Shown: positions 1-13,201 of the stretch, in pieces
How positions within the stretch are numbered: the stretch's first letter is position 1
How the letters are laid out: each line of letters opens with the position of its first letter
Source: Aquanectria penicillioides
Taxonomy: Eukaryota > Ascomycota > Sordariomycetes > Hypocreales > Nectriaceae
NCBI GenBank assembly: GCA_003415625.1
Contig: PYIU01000004.1
Span: 3,534,001-3,598,000, forward strand
Direction: 5' to 3'
Length of the DNA stretch: 64,000 nt
The notes under the pieces: generated by a model
The model's input: only the letters and a program-made list of their open reading frames with translations
Told to the model about the DNA's origin: nothing
Database searches by the model: none
Translations under genes and position numbers: made by a program

Positions 1-594
1 GAACAATTCTAAAGGTTATAAAGCCACTATATAGCATTATAAAAGTAAAAGTCTATTAGTTTATAATATACTATAGCTATTATAAGGAGAAATTAATAAT
101 AGAGATATTAGCATTTAATCCTTATTTAATAATTATAAAGAATAGTAAAGACTTTAGTATTATTGGCCTATAGACTAATAATACCTTTAATTTAGAAATA
201 AATACCTTTTTAATTAAGGAAAAGAAAGAGCTTTAAAAAGCTAGCTTTAAAGCAAAACCTTAAATAGTTTTAAAAAATAAAACAATAGGTAATTTTAATA
301 GATATTAAATAAAAGTAAAAAGAAAATAAATAATAATTATTTAAAAAGAATAAATAAAGAAGCTTATAATAATAAATAAAAAGGCAAAAAATAAAGTATA
401 ATAATATATAAAATAATATATAAAAGAAATATATATTGCTTTTATTTACTAACTAAAGGCAATATATAATTATTTTATTATAATATAGTTATAATAATTA
501 ATTAAAGATAATATCTATAAAATTAATTAATAAATTAATTAATAAATAAATAATAAAAAAAAAGGTTTTTATTTTAAAGCAATTAACTTAATAA

Positions 595-1110
595 ATACTA
601 AACTAATAGTCTTTATAGATAAAGCATTTATAAATAATAAAGACTTAAATTTTTAAATAAAATATATAATTATACTAATAAATAAAAAATGCATAAAGAA
701 TAAAGCATTTATAATATATAATAATATTATTTATTAATTATTAATAAAGTATAAAAGAGTTATTAAAAGCATTTTAGCATTAAAGATTTATAGTTTTATT
801 AATAGATTTAACCTTAAATATATAATTATATATATATTATATATAATTATAAAGAGAATAAAACTATTATTAATTTTATTAATAATTTATATAAACTTTT
901 ACTTACTTTATAATTATTTAATTAAGCTTAAGTTAATTAGCAAAAAGAAATTAATAATTAATTTAATAGATCTTTATTAATTATATAAATAATAAAAGAT
1001 TAATAAAATTAAATAGATTAAAGAAGGCAATAACCCTATAGATATAATAATAAAGCCAATACTTAATAAAGCCCTAAAGAATTTAATTTTAAGTAATAGG
1101 CTAAAAATAT
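595..1110 (+). pseudogene. Copia RNase H domain, RIP-degraded (A1)
   Basis: With TAA/TAG read as Gln, the frame gives V-F-I-D-K-A-F-I-N-N-K-D-L, matching the copia RNase H start (T-D-A-S-F-x-N-x-x-D). It continues through I-K-Y-K-R-V-I-K-S-I-L-A-L-K-I-Y and ends near E-G-N-N-P-I-D, the usual 'D-N-P-A-D' end block. This domain removes RNA from the RNA/DNA hybrid during reverse transcription. Many internal stops make it dead. The same domain is split by LINE insertions in A2 and is present inverted in A3 (about 41880-42320). Confidence 0.85.
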
Positions 1111-1159
1111 AGCTAAAAGGATAGATTTAGTATTAATAATAATAAAAAGAAAATATTAA

Positions 1160-1349
1160 TATTAATTTCTTTATATTATAATATAGGCATTATAGAGGGT
1201 ATAGGGCTAGAGTCTAGTTTTATAACTATTAGAGATATAGGCTCTTCTATAAGGAAGATAGCCTTAGCCCTTTCTTTAAAGAAAGAAAGAGATAGAGATA
1301 AATTAAATATAATAAAACTACTGTATACAGTAACCCCTGCCTACTAATA
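1160..1349 (+). repeat. Copia 3' LTR of A1 (190 bp)
   Basis: Starts TATTAATTTCT and ends CTACTAATA, the RIP form of a TGTTAG...CTAACA LTR. It aligns over its full 190 bp with the inverted LTRs at 41551-41740 and 60017-60206. The copy at 60017-60206 keeps the unmutated termini TGTTAG/CTAACA, which fixes both boundaries. LINE Z0 resumes immediately after it. Confidence 0.9.
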
Positions 1350-1417
1350 AAAAGTATATTTAGGTTTTTAACTATTATTACTATTTATTAAGCTATTATT
1401 AACTTTATTACTTTATT
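1350..1417 (-). mobile_element. LINE-Z copy Z0, fragment 1 (between copia A1 and LINE Z1)
   Basis: These 68 bases match the interior of Z1 (about 4780-4850). The same sequence resumes at 8022 after Z1, so this is the left piece of an older LINE copy (Z0) split by Z1. Its last 14 bases are the Z1 target duplication. The rest of Z0 to the left is hidden by copia A1 and the window edge. The sense strand is minus. Confidence 0.82.
1404..1417. repeat. Target-site duplication of LINE Z1, left copy (14 bp)
   Basis: TTTATTACTTTATT here is repeated exactly at 8022-8035. The two copies bracket the full-length LINE Z1. A 14-bp duplication is typical of target-primed reverse transcription by a LINE. Confidence 0.9.
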
Positions 1418-1951
1418 TATTTATTTATTAATACTCTATAGACCTATAAGGTAAATAGTGCTTTTATACTATATAAATAAAGGAAAAAACTATACTAATA
1501 GAGTAAAAACCTTTATTTAATATAATATTAGGCCTATTATAGGTCCTTTATAGAGAGGCATTAAATTAAAAGTTAATTTAGTGCTATTACTAAAATATTC
1601 TATTTATTTAATTATAGGATTAATAAGTAAAGTGAAAGTAAGGCCTATAATAGGCCTAAATTATCTATACTATAGGCCTATTATAGGGAGTAGGGCGCTA
1701 ATCTAGCATTAGCTAGCGGCTGGCTAGCTGCTAGCTATTTAAGTGCTATTATTATTATTTCTTAATCTTTATAGATATACTTAATTCCTTTTTTTTTTTC
1801 TTTTTTATATACCTTTATAAAAGCTTTTTATTGCCTTTAAGTATATACTTTATTAATGCATTATTTATATAGAATACTTAATTTATATAAGTGCTAATTA
1901 CTATTTCTATTGCTATTTTATACTAATTGTATATAGCTAAAAATAATAACT

Positions 1952-2032
1952 ATAATAATAATAATAATAATAATAATAGCAATAATAATAATAATAACTA
2001 TAATAATAATTATAACTATAACTATAATAGTT
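1952..2032. repeat. (TAA)n microsatellite in the 3' UTR of LINE Z1
   Basis: Imperfect TAA/TAACTA repeat tract. It is the same locus in the LINE 3' UTR as the much longer tract at 25898-26153 and those at 35851-35920, 39129-39165 and 56809-56871. Confidence 0.92.
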
Positions 2033-4109
2033 TATATATACTATAGGCCTATTATAGTTTCTATATTAATGCTTATATAAATACTAAAATGCTAGGCTAG
2101 CTGCATTAAGGTAGAGAATGCTAAGCTATCCTTAAAGGCAATATAGGATCTGCTTTACTTTATATATATTATATAGATAGCAAGAGATAGGGAAAAGGGT
2201 TTATACTAAAATTAAATTAATAAATTATATTTTTTTATTATAATTTTAAATAGCTAATAGCAGTAAATACTAAGGCTAGTAGCTATATTGCTTATATTTA
2301 TATATATAAGCTATATAAGCTATTGCTATATTTAGTAAAGGCTAATGCTTAAGTATTAATAATAGCTTTATAGAAAGGGATAGCTATAATAAATACTTTT
2401 TAATTTTAATTTAAGTTTATTGCTAATATAGTCTATTAAATAAAGAAGCTCTAGCAATTAAAGGCTAAAGCTATTTAAGCTAAAAGAAAAGCAATTTAAA
2501 TACACTTTTAAGCTATACCTATAGTTTTAATTATAGGTTTTAGTATTAATTAGCTTTATAAGCTAATTAATAAAGTTAATTATATAGCTATAGCTCTTAA
2601 AAGCTTAATAGCTATATTGCCTTTTTTAATTAAGGGAGCTAAGGCTACTTAAAAATAAATAGCACTAAAAAGTAATAGTAGCAATAGGTTAGATTAATCT
2701 TAATATAGATTTATATTAGCTAATATTAATAGTAAATACTAAAGTTTAATATAACTCTTTAAGCAATAGCTTAAGCTTAAATAGAGCTAAAGGGAGATTA
2801 AAGTAAAAAGGGCTTAAAAATAAAAAGGAAAATAGCAAAAAGAATAGCAAAAAGAATAAAATAAATCTTATATCTCTTAAGGAGAATATAAACTTAAAGT
2901 AAATAGTATTACTAAAATAAGTAAATATAAATTAAATATAATAGTAAATAAAGATTAAGTTTAAAATAGAGATAAAGTAAAGACCTAACTATTAAAGGGG
3001 GTAGGCTTTAGTATATTATTTATATAATAGGCTGGTTTTTTCCCTTTTTTAAAGGGGTTTTTTTTAGGTATATTAACTTCCCTTTTAATAAAGGGGTTAA
3101 AGCACTTAAATAAAAGAGTTATTAAAAAGTAAAGGCAGTATATAAATAGGCATATTTTAAATTAAGTATAGCTTAATAGCTAGTTTATAGTGCAATATAA
3201 TATATAGATAGATTAGCTATTTAATAAAGCAATATATAGTTTAGGCTTTAAATAGATATTATTTAAGCTTAAAGAGATTATAAAGTAAATTAAATAAAGA
3301 TTCCCTTTAGCTTAAGTAAAGTAAGTAATATAATATAATATAGCTAATTGTTTTAATAGTATCTTTATATTAATACTAAAGTATATTTACTTTAGGGACT
3401 TTTCTTTAGAAAAGGAATCTCTAAAGCTTAATGTATTCTATTTGCATTTAAATAAGTAAAAAGCTTTTATACTTTTTAAATCCCTTATAAAGGCAAATAG
3501 TTTTTTTTTTATATAAAGTAAGAAAACTTTAATTACTTTTATTCTATTACTTATATAGTATTTATAAAACTTATATTTAATTTATTTTTATTAATACTTT
3601 TAATTAATTAATATTTAATTTTTAATTAACTTTTAGTCCTTTTTATATTTTTTATTAAAAAATTAATTAATTAATTACTTTTTATATTTTTATATTAATT
3701 TATACTAAAGGCTATTATAATAATAATAATAAATCTATTATATTGCTAATATAGCTATAAAAAGAATAAGTTTTTTAATACTTTAGGCTTAAAGCTAGCC
3801 TTAAAATTAAATAAATTATTTATTAAGATATATATTAAATAAAGGGATTTTAAGCTTGCTTTTTAATAGTTTAATTAAAGTAGCTTTATAGCCTCCCTTT
3901 ATAATATAAAGGGCTTAAGTCTATTTAATAGATAAGGCTTTAGTAATCCCTTTTAGGTTTTTATCTCTTTTTACTAAAGAATAGTATATACTAGTACTAT
4001 AAGCAATAATAAATCTAATTATATATATATATATTATATAGGCAGCCTTAAGGTTTACTTTCTATATGCTTACTATAAGGGCAGTAAGGGCCTACCTTTA
4101 GCGCTTAAG

Positions 4110-5110
4110 TTTTCCCTTAAGCTTAAAGATATATAGGCCCTAAAGTAGCTTTTTATATAGCTATAACTTAAAAAAATAGTATAATTCTTATAGCTAGATT
4201 ATATTATAGATAAAGGTTAATTAAACTTAATGCTTTTAGTATTAATAAAAGAAATAAAGGAATTAGGCTTTAATAGGTTTAAAGGTTATACTATTAATAA
4301 AGGCCTAAAATGCATATATTATTTATATAGCTTTAAATTAGGCTTAAGTCTTTATTATATCTTTCCTAAATATAAGTATATTTATATTATTAGTAAATCT
4401 AATTACTATAATTTTAGGGACTTTTTAAAGTGCTATATAAAGCCTTAATATAAATAAAATAAAAAGAATAAAAAAAAGCAATAATTTCTATAGGACCCTT
4501 ACTTTAATGCTATAGGGTTTAAAGGACTTACTATTAAACTAAAGGTATATTAAATACTTAAATAAATAGCTAAAAAGCTAAACTAATAATTACTATAAGT
4601 AGCCTTAATTATAAAGGGTAGCAATAAGCCTTTTATAATTAATTAAATTAAAGGCTATAGTAAAGTTTAATTAAAGAAATAATACTATTTTACTATAGGC
4701 CTATACTATATATATTGCTTTTACTATAATTATAAGGGCTAGCTTAATAGACCTTTAGGGTTTATTCTTTATTTAATTATTAAAAAGTATATTTAGATTT
4801 TTAGCTATTATTATTATTTATTAAGCTATTATTAACTTTATTACTTTATTAATAATGCTAAAAAGGGAGATAGATCTTTATTTAAATGCTATATATTTTT
4901 AGGCTATTATTTTATTAAATTTAAAAATAATTATAGCAATTATATAATAAAAGCAATATAAAAAATGCTTAAGTATAATGCTTATATTAATAATAATAAT
5001 AAGGGCTTTTAGAAAGGGCTTATTATATACTTTAAGGAAGTCAATTAAAAATCTATTATTATTAAAAGCTTTCTATAATTAAATTTTAAAGAGTAAATAG
5101 GCTAATTTAT
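4110..5110 (-). pseudogene. LINE reverse transcriptase core, RIP-degraded (Z1)
   Basis: Identified by homology to the Z3 copy, where the reverse transcriptase blocks can be read. In Z1 the active site falls at about 4386-4391 on the minus strand and reads R-F-T-N-N-I-N, against the family's F-A-D-D. Both aspartates are lost by G to A changes (seen as C to T on the plus strand). The enzyme would have copied LINE RNA at a nicked chromosomal target. The span is approximate because frames are interrupted by RIP stops. Confidence 0.78.
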
Positions 5111-8021
5111 AGAGTTTAATATAGTTTTATATTAAATTCTTAATATTTTATAGCATTTAGTCTATATTTAATAGTTATATTATAAGATTTATTATAATAG
5201 ATTTAATATTTTAATTATTTACCTAAAGCTTAAAGAAAAAGTATTTTATTAATATAATTGCCTTTTTAATATAGCTTATAGCTAAAGAATTTTATTTAAG
5301 GCAATTAAAGGAAAAGAGCTATAAAAAGGCTAAAGCAATATTGCTTTAAAGTTATACCTATCTCTTTAAGTTCTAAAGTTTCTTTTAGCTGCTAATACCT
5401 TTCTTTATTTTAGCTTTAGATAAAGTATTACATTAAGCTATATACTTAGCCTTAATTATATAAGCCTTTTGCTTATTGCCTACCTTTTGCAATTTTAGCT
5501 AATTAATTGCTATACTATTATATTATATGCATTTTTATATTTATTTAAGTTAATAAATAGCCTTTATAATAGGCTAATCCCATTAATTATTGCAGTTAGG
5601 CTTAAGTCATCTCTATATTAAGGTAGTATATTAAGCAATTTAATGCAGTCCTTAAATTAGCTATTTAATTGCCTCTTTTAGCTATTATATAGAGGTTATT
5701 TTGCCTAAGGTCTAGCAAAAGGTAATTTATACTTTAAGTTTAGCTTTCTTAAGGTTTATTATGCATTAGTTAAATGCTATAGATTAAAGGTCTAATAAAA
5801 AGGGAGGCAATATATCTATAAAGAACTTAATATATATTTACTATAAAATATAATTAAAGCTATTTAAATTATAATTAAGGCCTAAATAAATAGTATAGCT
5901 ATTCTTTAAGGCTTAAGCTAAATTAAAGGTACTATTTTTAGTATTGCCTACTTCTTAAGTTATAATTCTATAAAGGGTTATTAAGGCTATATTTAATTAT
6001 TGCATTTCTATTAAAAAGATTAAGCTATATAAAGTGGTTTTATTATAGCAATTCTATATTAAATAGTATAGATTAAAGTCTTTAATTATAATTATTTTAG
6101 GGGCTAAAGTAAGGTTAATTAAGGCATATATTGCCTTTAAGTCTCTTTTGCCTTTTAAAGGGTTATATACTGCAATTATTTTTATATAGTAATATTTAAA
6201 ATTAACTTTAATTTAGTTTTCTTTTATTTAATAGATTTAAATCTTTAATTTATATTATTTATATATATAAAGAGCTATATAGCTTAAGTAATAGATTATA
6301 GTATAATTTAATCTTTTAGAGTTTACTAAAGCATTAATCCTTTAGTTTTTAGCTAGTTTTAAAAGTATAATTATATTATATTTATTATAAATATATAGCA
6401 CTTAATAGATTAACTTAAAGTAGTAATATATATTTTAAAATAGGATTTATATTAGTTAAATATAAATAAAGGGGTTAATTTAATAGATAGTAGTAATAGG
6501 GTATAAGCACTAAAAAAAAAGAAAGTATTAAATAAAGTATAGTATTGCTTATTTATAGAGCCTAAAGGTTAGCTAACTCTTTTAGTAAAGAGAGAAGCTA
6601 TAAAAAGAGGGTTTTTAAGAAAGCTATTTTATTATATATAGGGGATATTTTACTATATTAAAGTGCATTTTTTATATTTTATTAATTATTTATAATATTC
6701 TTTTTTTATATAGGTTTAATGCTTTTCTATTATAAAATAGATATAGCTTTAAGCTAAATAATCCCTATAGTAAAGGGTATAATAATAAAGGATTTTTCTT
6801 TTCTTAATAAAGCAATTATTATATATTAAGCTATTGCATTAGCTATAAATTAAGGTAAATTAGCAGTTTTTTATAATATAGCTATACTTATAGCATTAAA
6901 AGTATTAAGTAAGTTTTAATTCTTTATTAAAAAGTTTATAATTATAAAGTTTAATATTAAAAAGTAGCCTATTATTATATAGGCTATTAGCTTTTTTAAT
7001 AAATAAAATATAAAGAATTAAATTTATTTTTATTATAGTGCTATTATAGGCTTAAATAGGCTTTACTTTACTAACCCTTAAGGTATTAATATTATTAATA
7101 GTTTTAATAAGTTTATTTATATTATTAAAAATAAATTTAATTTAAATTCCCTTTATTAAAATAGTAAAGATAGAAAAAGCAAAAAGGGCATTATTTCTAA
7201 ATATAATAGCTATTTATCCTTTTTTATAAAAGGCTTTAGCCTATTTTAAGGTAAGAAAGGTAAGAATTATATCCTTATTAAAGAGATAGTATACTGCAAT
7301 TATATAAAAGTTGCTATAGGCTTAATTTATTGCTTATATAGTTTCTATTAAAGTATAGTTTTTAATATCTTTAAGGGTATTTTTAGTATAAATAGTAACT
7401 TTATGCTTAATGTAGCTATATATTATATACTTATTAATTCTAATATTTATAGATATAAGGCTATATAAAAGAACTAATATATAAAATTACTGCATTAATT
7501 AAAAAGAAAAGAAACTTAAATTAATTAAAATAGCTATTACTGCTATAATAATAATAGTTATTATAGTAATAGTAATTTTATTAATAAGTCTCTTTTTAAA
7601 GGTTATATTAATTTTAAAGGGAGGGCAAAAGCGCACTTTATATATATTCGTATAGATTTAAAATACCTTTTAAACTACTTTAAGAAAGTAAAATAAAATA
7701 ATTTTAGTAATAGCTTTATAGGCTTCTTTATTTTTATTAATTATAAGGCTTCTATTAGCTTTTATTGCTTTATTTACTTTAAGTGTACTGCTATATTAGC
7801 TAATAGTAAAAAGGGAGTTATATTAGCTATTTTTAATACTATATTTTCTTAAATTAATAACTATTAAAAGGGCTGCAGTATTAGCATTGCGCTTTTAATG
7901 CGCTATTATATTTAGGGGTAACTTAGCATAAGGGATTGATTGATTGTATTTTTAGATGTTTTAAAGGTAGTTTAAAATAGCTGTAAGCAATTGTAAGTTT
8001 AAGGATAAAGGTTTATTTTAA

Positions 8022-10849
8022 TTTATTACTTTATTAATAATATTAAAAAAAAAGATAGATTTTTATTTAAATACTATATATTTTTAAGCTATTATTTTAT
8101 TTAATTTAAAAATAATAGTAATAATTATATAATAAAAGCAATATAAAAAGTGCCTAAATGCAATACTTATATTAATAATAATAATAAAGGCTTTTAAAAA
8201 GAGCTTATTATATACTTTAAAGAAGCTAATAGAAAATCTATTACTATTAAAAGCTTTTTATAATTAAATTTTAAAAAGTAAATATATTAATTTATAAAGT
8301 TTAATATAATTTTACATTAAGTTTTTAGCATTCTATAGTATTTAGTTTATATTTATAGATTATATTATAAGGTTTATTATAATAAATTTAATATTTTAAT
8401 TATTTACCTAAAGTTTAAAGAAGAAATATTTTATTAATATAATTATCTTTTTAATATAGCTTATAGCTAAAGAATCTTACTTAAGGTAATTAAAAAAAAA
8501 AAGCTATAATAGAGCTAAAGCAATATTGCTTTAAAGTTATATTTATTTTTTTAAGTTCTAAAGTTTCTTTTAGCTACCTATATCTTTTTCTATTTTAGCT
8601 TTAAATAAAGTATTATATTAAGCTATTTATTTAGCCCTAATTATATAAGCCTTTTATTTATTGCTTGCTTTTTATAGTTTTAATTAATTAGCTACTATAC
8701 TATTATATTATATATATCTTTAGGCTTATTTAAATTAATAAGTAGCCTTTATAATAAATTAATTCTATTAATTATTGCAGTTAGGCCTAAATTGCCTTTA
8801 TATTAAAGTAGTATATTAAGTAATTTAATGCAGTTTTTAAATTAGCTATTTAATTATCTATTTTAACTATTATATAAAGGTTATTTTATTAAAAGTTTAA
8901 TAAAAAGTAATTTATACTTTAAGTTTAGCCTTTTTAAAGTTTATTATATATTAATTAAATACTATAAATTAAGGGTCTAATAGAAAGAAAGGCAGTATAT
9001 CTATAAAGGGCTTAATATATATTTACTATACAATATAGTTAAAGCTATTTAAGTTATAATTAAGGCCTAAATAAATAGTATAGCTATTCTTTAAGGCCTA
9101 AATTAAATTAAAAATACTATTTTTAGTATTATTTGCTTTTTAAATTATTATTTTATAAAGGGTTATTAAAGCTATATTTAGCTATTATATCTTTATTAAA
9201 AAGATTAGGCTATATAAAGTAGTTTTACTATAATAGTTTTAAATTAAATAATATAAATTAAAGTCTTTAACTATAATTATTTAAGGGGCTAAAATAAGGC
9301 TAGCTAAAGTATATATTACTTTTAAATTTCCTTTATTTTTTAAGGGGTTATATATTATAATTATTTTTATCTAATAATACTTAAAATTAATATTAATTTA
9401 ATTTTCTTTAGCCTAATAGATTTAGATTTTTAGTCTATATTATTTATATATATAAAAAGCTATATAGCCTAAATAATAGATTATAGTATAGTTTAATTTT
9501 TTAGAGTTTATTAAGGCATTAATCCTTTAGTTTTTAGCTAATTTTAAAAGTATAATTGCATTATATTTATTATAGGCATATAGCATTTAATAGATTAACT
9601 TAAGGCAATAGTATATATTTTAGAATAGAATCTATATTAATTAAATATAAATAAAGAGGTTAATTTAATAAATAATAATAATAAAATATAAGCACTAAAG
9701 AAAAGAAAAGTATTAAATAAAATATAGTATTATTTATTTATAGAGCTTAAAAATTAATTAACTCTTTTAGTAAAAAGAGAAGCTATAAAAAAGGAGTTTT
9801 TAAAAAAGCTATTTTATTATATATAAAGAATATTTTACTATATTAAGGTGCATTTTTTATATTTTATTAATTATTTATAGTATTCTTTTTTATATAGATT
9901 TAATGCTTTTTTACTATAAGATAAATATAGCTTTAGGCTAAATAGTCTTTATAATATAAAGTATAGCAATAAGGGATTTCTCCCTTTTTAATAAAGTAAT
10001 TATTATATATTAAGCTATTATATTAACTATAGATTAAAGTCAATTAATAGTTTTTTATAATATAGCTATACTTATAGTATTAAAAGCATTAAATAGATTT
10101 TAGTCCTTTATTAAAGAGTTTATAATTATAGAATTTAGCATTAAGAAATAGTCTATTATTATATAAGCTATTAGCTTTTTAATTAATAAAATATAAAGAA
10201 TTAAATTTATTATTATTATAATGCTATTTTAGGCCTAAATAGGCTTTACTTTACTAACTCTTAAAGTATTAGCATTATTAATAGTTTTAATAAATTTATT
10301 TATATTATTAAAAATAGATTTAATTTAAATTCCTTTTACTAAAATAATAAAAATTAAAAAAGCTAAAAGGGGATTATTTTTAAATATAATAGCTATTTAT
10401 TCTTCTTTATAAAAGGCTTTAGCCTATTTTAAAGTAAAAAAGATAAGGATTATATCTTTATTAAAAAGGCAGTATATTATAATTATATAGAAATTGCTAT
10501 AAGCTTAATTTACTATTTATATAGTTTCTATTAAAGTATAGTTTTTAATACCCTTAAGGGCATCTTTAATGCAAATAGTAATCTTATATTTAATATAGCT
10601 ATATATTATATATTTATTAGTTTTAGTATTTATAGATATAAAGCTATATAAAAGAACTAATATATAAGACTATTGCATTAATTAAGGAAAAAAAAAGCCT
10701 AAATTAACTAAAGTAGCTATTATTACTATAGTAATAGCAGTTATTATAATAGTAATAATTTTATTAATAAGTCTTTCTTTAGGGGTTATATTAGTCTTAA
10801 AGAAAGAGTAAAAGTGCATTTTATATATATTAATATAGATTTAAAATAC
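8022..10849 (-). mobile_element. LINE-Z copy Z0, fragment 2
   Basis: Begins with the right copy of the 14-bp duplication of Z1 (8022-8035). It then follows Z1 (about 4838-7690) base for base apart from RIP differences, and stops where gypsy G1 begins. It continues beyond G1 at 23261. It covers the 5' half of the LINE: the amino-terminal part of the reverse transcriptase and everything upstream of it. The two Z copies side by side produce a tandem-looking repeat of about 2.8 kb (4840-7690 against 8030-10849) that is really LINE-into-LINE nesting. Confidence 0.87.
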
Positions 10850-11232
10850 TAAGTTAGGGTCTAAGGTAATATAGATCAATCTATTATTAAAATAGTTAAA
10901 AAGATAAAAGGGACCTTAAAGATATAGGAAATAAATAGGCAGTTTTTTTTAATTAATTTTTATTTTTAAAATTTTAAATTCCTTGCATTTAGACCCTATT
11001 AAAGTCTTAATGCAGCCCTTTATAATATTACTTTATTTATAACTTTTTGCTCTATTTTCTTTCTTTCTTTTCTTTAAGGGATACTTTAAAGCATTTAATT
11101 AAATGCTTTAATACTTTTTTAAGTTATTTGCAGCTGCTTAAAAAGGCTATTTAGTCTTTAACCGAACTTGCTTACCCTATACCCTTTTAGGTAAGGTATA
11201 TATTTTAGCTAGTATCCCTATCTATTAATATA
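10850..11232 (+). repeat. 5' LTR of gypsy G1 (383 bp)
   Basis: Matches 22878-23260 over exactly the same length. It starts TAAGTTAGGG and ends AATATA, the RIP form of TG...CA ends. This copy is RIP-mutated throughout, unlike the 3' LTR, whose last 100 bp kept their G and C. Confidence 0.92.
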
Positions 11233-13159
11233 TTTAGAGGTTATAGTAGGGATAAGCCTTTAAGTTATTTGAAAAGATACTAAAGTGTTTAATTAGACTT
11301 TTTAGTAATACTTTTAAGCTATTATTAAGAACTTAAAGAAGTAATAGATAATTAATTGTAAAGATCTAGGAATTCTTAAATACTAAAAAATCTATTACTT
11401 TTATGAAAATAAAGGGCATTAGGATTGAAAATAATACTAAAGGTAAGTAAAGATATTAATATAAGTTTGCATTTTAAAAAAAGAAAACCTATTACTATAG
11501 TTAGGGCAGATATATAGAAAAATTTAATAACCTAATATAGTGCTAATATATTAGCATAAAGGTATATAAGGTAAAATAATAGTGTAAATAATATATAAGT
11601 ATTTAATTAAATACTTTTGAATATTAGAGTATACTTAAGACTGCTAAAAGCTTAGTTTATGGATTAAAAAAGGAGAAAAAACAAAAAGAAGAAGATTACT
11701 TAACCTTTAATTAATTATAAAGAATAGGAAATTTTTATTATTCTTATTAATCTTTAGACTTTAGCTAAAGGGTATATATATATACTTATTACTATTTTAA
11801 TTAGCTATTTTATTTATTATTACTAACTTTAAAAAGCTAGTTTAAATTTATTAAGATAAAGCCTTATTAAATATAATACTATTATTCTTTTTCTTTACTT
11901 TTTCTAATTATTTTAATATATATTTTAATTTATTTTATTATTTTATTTTTTTATTATATATATATTATTTTATTATAATTTATAACCCTAAGAGTTAGGC
12001 AGCTAGCCTATACTTCTTTATATATATATATTAGAATATTTATTATAGGAATCCTAATAACTATAATTTATTAGTGCCTTTAGATAAAAAAATAAAAGGA
12101 ATATTTAATTAAATGCAATTAAACTCTTTAAGCCCTATTAAAAGTAAAGGGGGTTAATATAGTTAATAATCTTTAACTATTCTTTTTAAGTTAATTAATA
12201 CTATTAATACTAATATTTCTAAAAAGAATAAATTAAATATATTAGCTAAAATAATAGAAGTAATTATTATCTCTATTTAATTGCTTAATATAATTTTTAA
12301 TAAAAGGAATATTATATATTTCCTTAAATTATATAATAGATTTATAATTAGCTAAGGAGTTATAGATAGTATAAAGAGTAAAGCTTTTATATACTATATA
12401 ACCTTTAAAGTATCTTAAGATATTATAAACTTACTAAAAGGCAATAATTAGGCTACTATAAAGTAGAACCTTTTAGAAACCTTTAAGTATTAGGATTTAA
12501 ATTAATTAAATCCACTTAAGAATAAGCTTTAGTAAATAAATATAACTCCAATTTAATCTATAGAGTATAGAGTTATCCTTTAGTAGCTTATAAAGTATGC
12601 TTAATTTAATAGAAAAGTAGATTCTATTAGCTAAAAGGCTTTTATAGTATAGGCTTAGGCTATTTATAATGCTATACTAAAAAATATTATTATTAATATT
12701 TATTAATAGAAAGGGAAATACTTAAATACCTTAAGAATAATAAGGTATAAGGAGATAATTAGGCTAATTAAAAACTTCTTTAATGCTAAAAAAGGAATTT
12801 AAATCTTTTAGATAGAAAAGAAAAATAATAATTTTAAATATTTTAGGAAAACTAAAAAACCTTTTGCTTATTAAAATTAGCTTTAATATTAAAAGCTTAA
12901 GTTCTTTAATCCTATCTAAAGCTTAAAAGGGGAGTTAAGTCTTCTTACTAAAGGAATAAAGAAGCTATAAATTAATATAGCCTAAAATATTATAAATAAA
13001 TTATAAAAGTTAAAGAGAATTATATACTAAAAGATTAATTAATTAAAAATAGAATTATTATTATTAATTAAAAATAACTTTAATTAAGTAAAAGAATTTA
13101 ATTATATATATTTCTATTATAACTTTTATATTAATGCAAGTTATAATAGGAATCTAAAG

Positions 13160-13201
13160 TGCTTTTATTATATAGAAGTAAAGCATTTTTTAAACTATTA
13201 T
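13160..13201 (+). pseudogene. Gag zinc knuckle of gypsy G1, two Cys lost
   Basis: Reads C-F-Y-Y-I-E-V-K-H-F-L-N-Y-Y. The spacing is exactly that of the retroviral-type C-x2-C-x4-H-x4-C nucleic-acid-binding knuckle, with the second and third Cys turned to Tyr (TGT to TAT). It marks the end of gag and shows that the plus strand is the sense strand. The gag body before it (about 11640-13150) is too mutated to align by eye. Confidence 0.75.

Larger units (their letters stand above)
1..1349 (+). mobile_element. Ty1/copia element, copy A1, 3' part (cut by window start)
   Basis: This is the 3' end of a copia LTR retrotransposon: the end of the reverse transcriptase, RNase H and the 3' LTR. From base 4 the frame reads I-L-K-V-I-K-P-L-Y-S, the copia 'K-P-L-Y-G' block. 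The same sequence recurs in A2 (from about 37612) and, inverted, in A3 (up to about 42895). The catalytic Asp-Asp of the reverse transcriptase reads Asn-Asn (177-182). Stops are TAA/TAG at Gln or Trp positions, as RIP leaves them. The element sits in LINE copy Z0, whose sequence resumes directly after the LTR at 1350. The 5' half lies outside the window, so its target duplication cannot be checked. Confidence 0.88.
1418..8021 (-). mobile_element. Full-length LINE-Z (Tad-like non-LTR retrotransposon), copy Z1
   Basis: A 6.6-kb element bounded by an exact 14-bp duplication and inserted in an older copy of itself (Z0). The sense strand is minus: the left end is the 3' end, with a tail of AATAAA-type repeats read on the minus strand. 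All truncated copies (Z3-Z6) keep this end and lose the other, as LINEs do. The reverse transcriptase lies at about 4110-5110. The region between it and the right end should hold ORF1 and the endonuclease by LINE organisation, but I could not read clear motifs there. RIP has broken all frames. A 72-codon open frame on the plus strand (4230-4448) is antisense to the reverse transcriptase and is not a gene. Confidence 0.87.

Noticed and set aside
4230..4448. Conserved 72-codon plus-strand open frame, also seen at 28366-28584 and, on the minus strand, at 33412-33630
   Set aside because: It recurs only because it is antisense to the LINE reverse transcriptase core, which reads properly on the other strand. 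The antisense frame lacks codons that RIP turns into stops, so it stays open in all three copies.
4840..10849. Tandem duplication of about 2.8-3 kb
   Set aside because: Explained by LINE Z1 inserted into the older LINE copy Z0, shown by the exact 14-bp duplication at 1404-1417 and 8022-8035.
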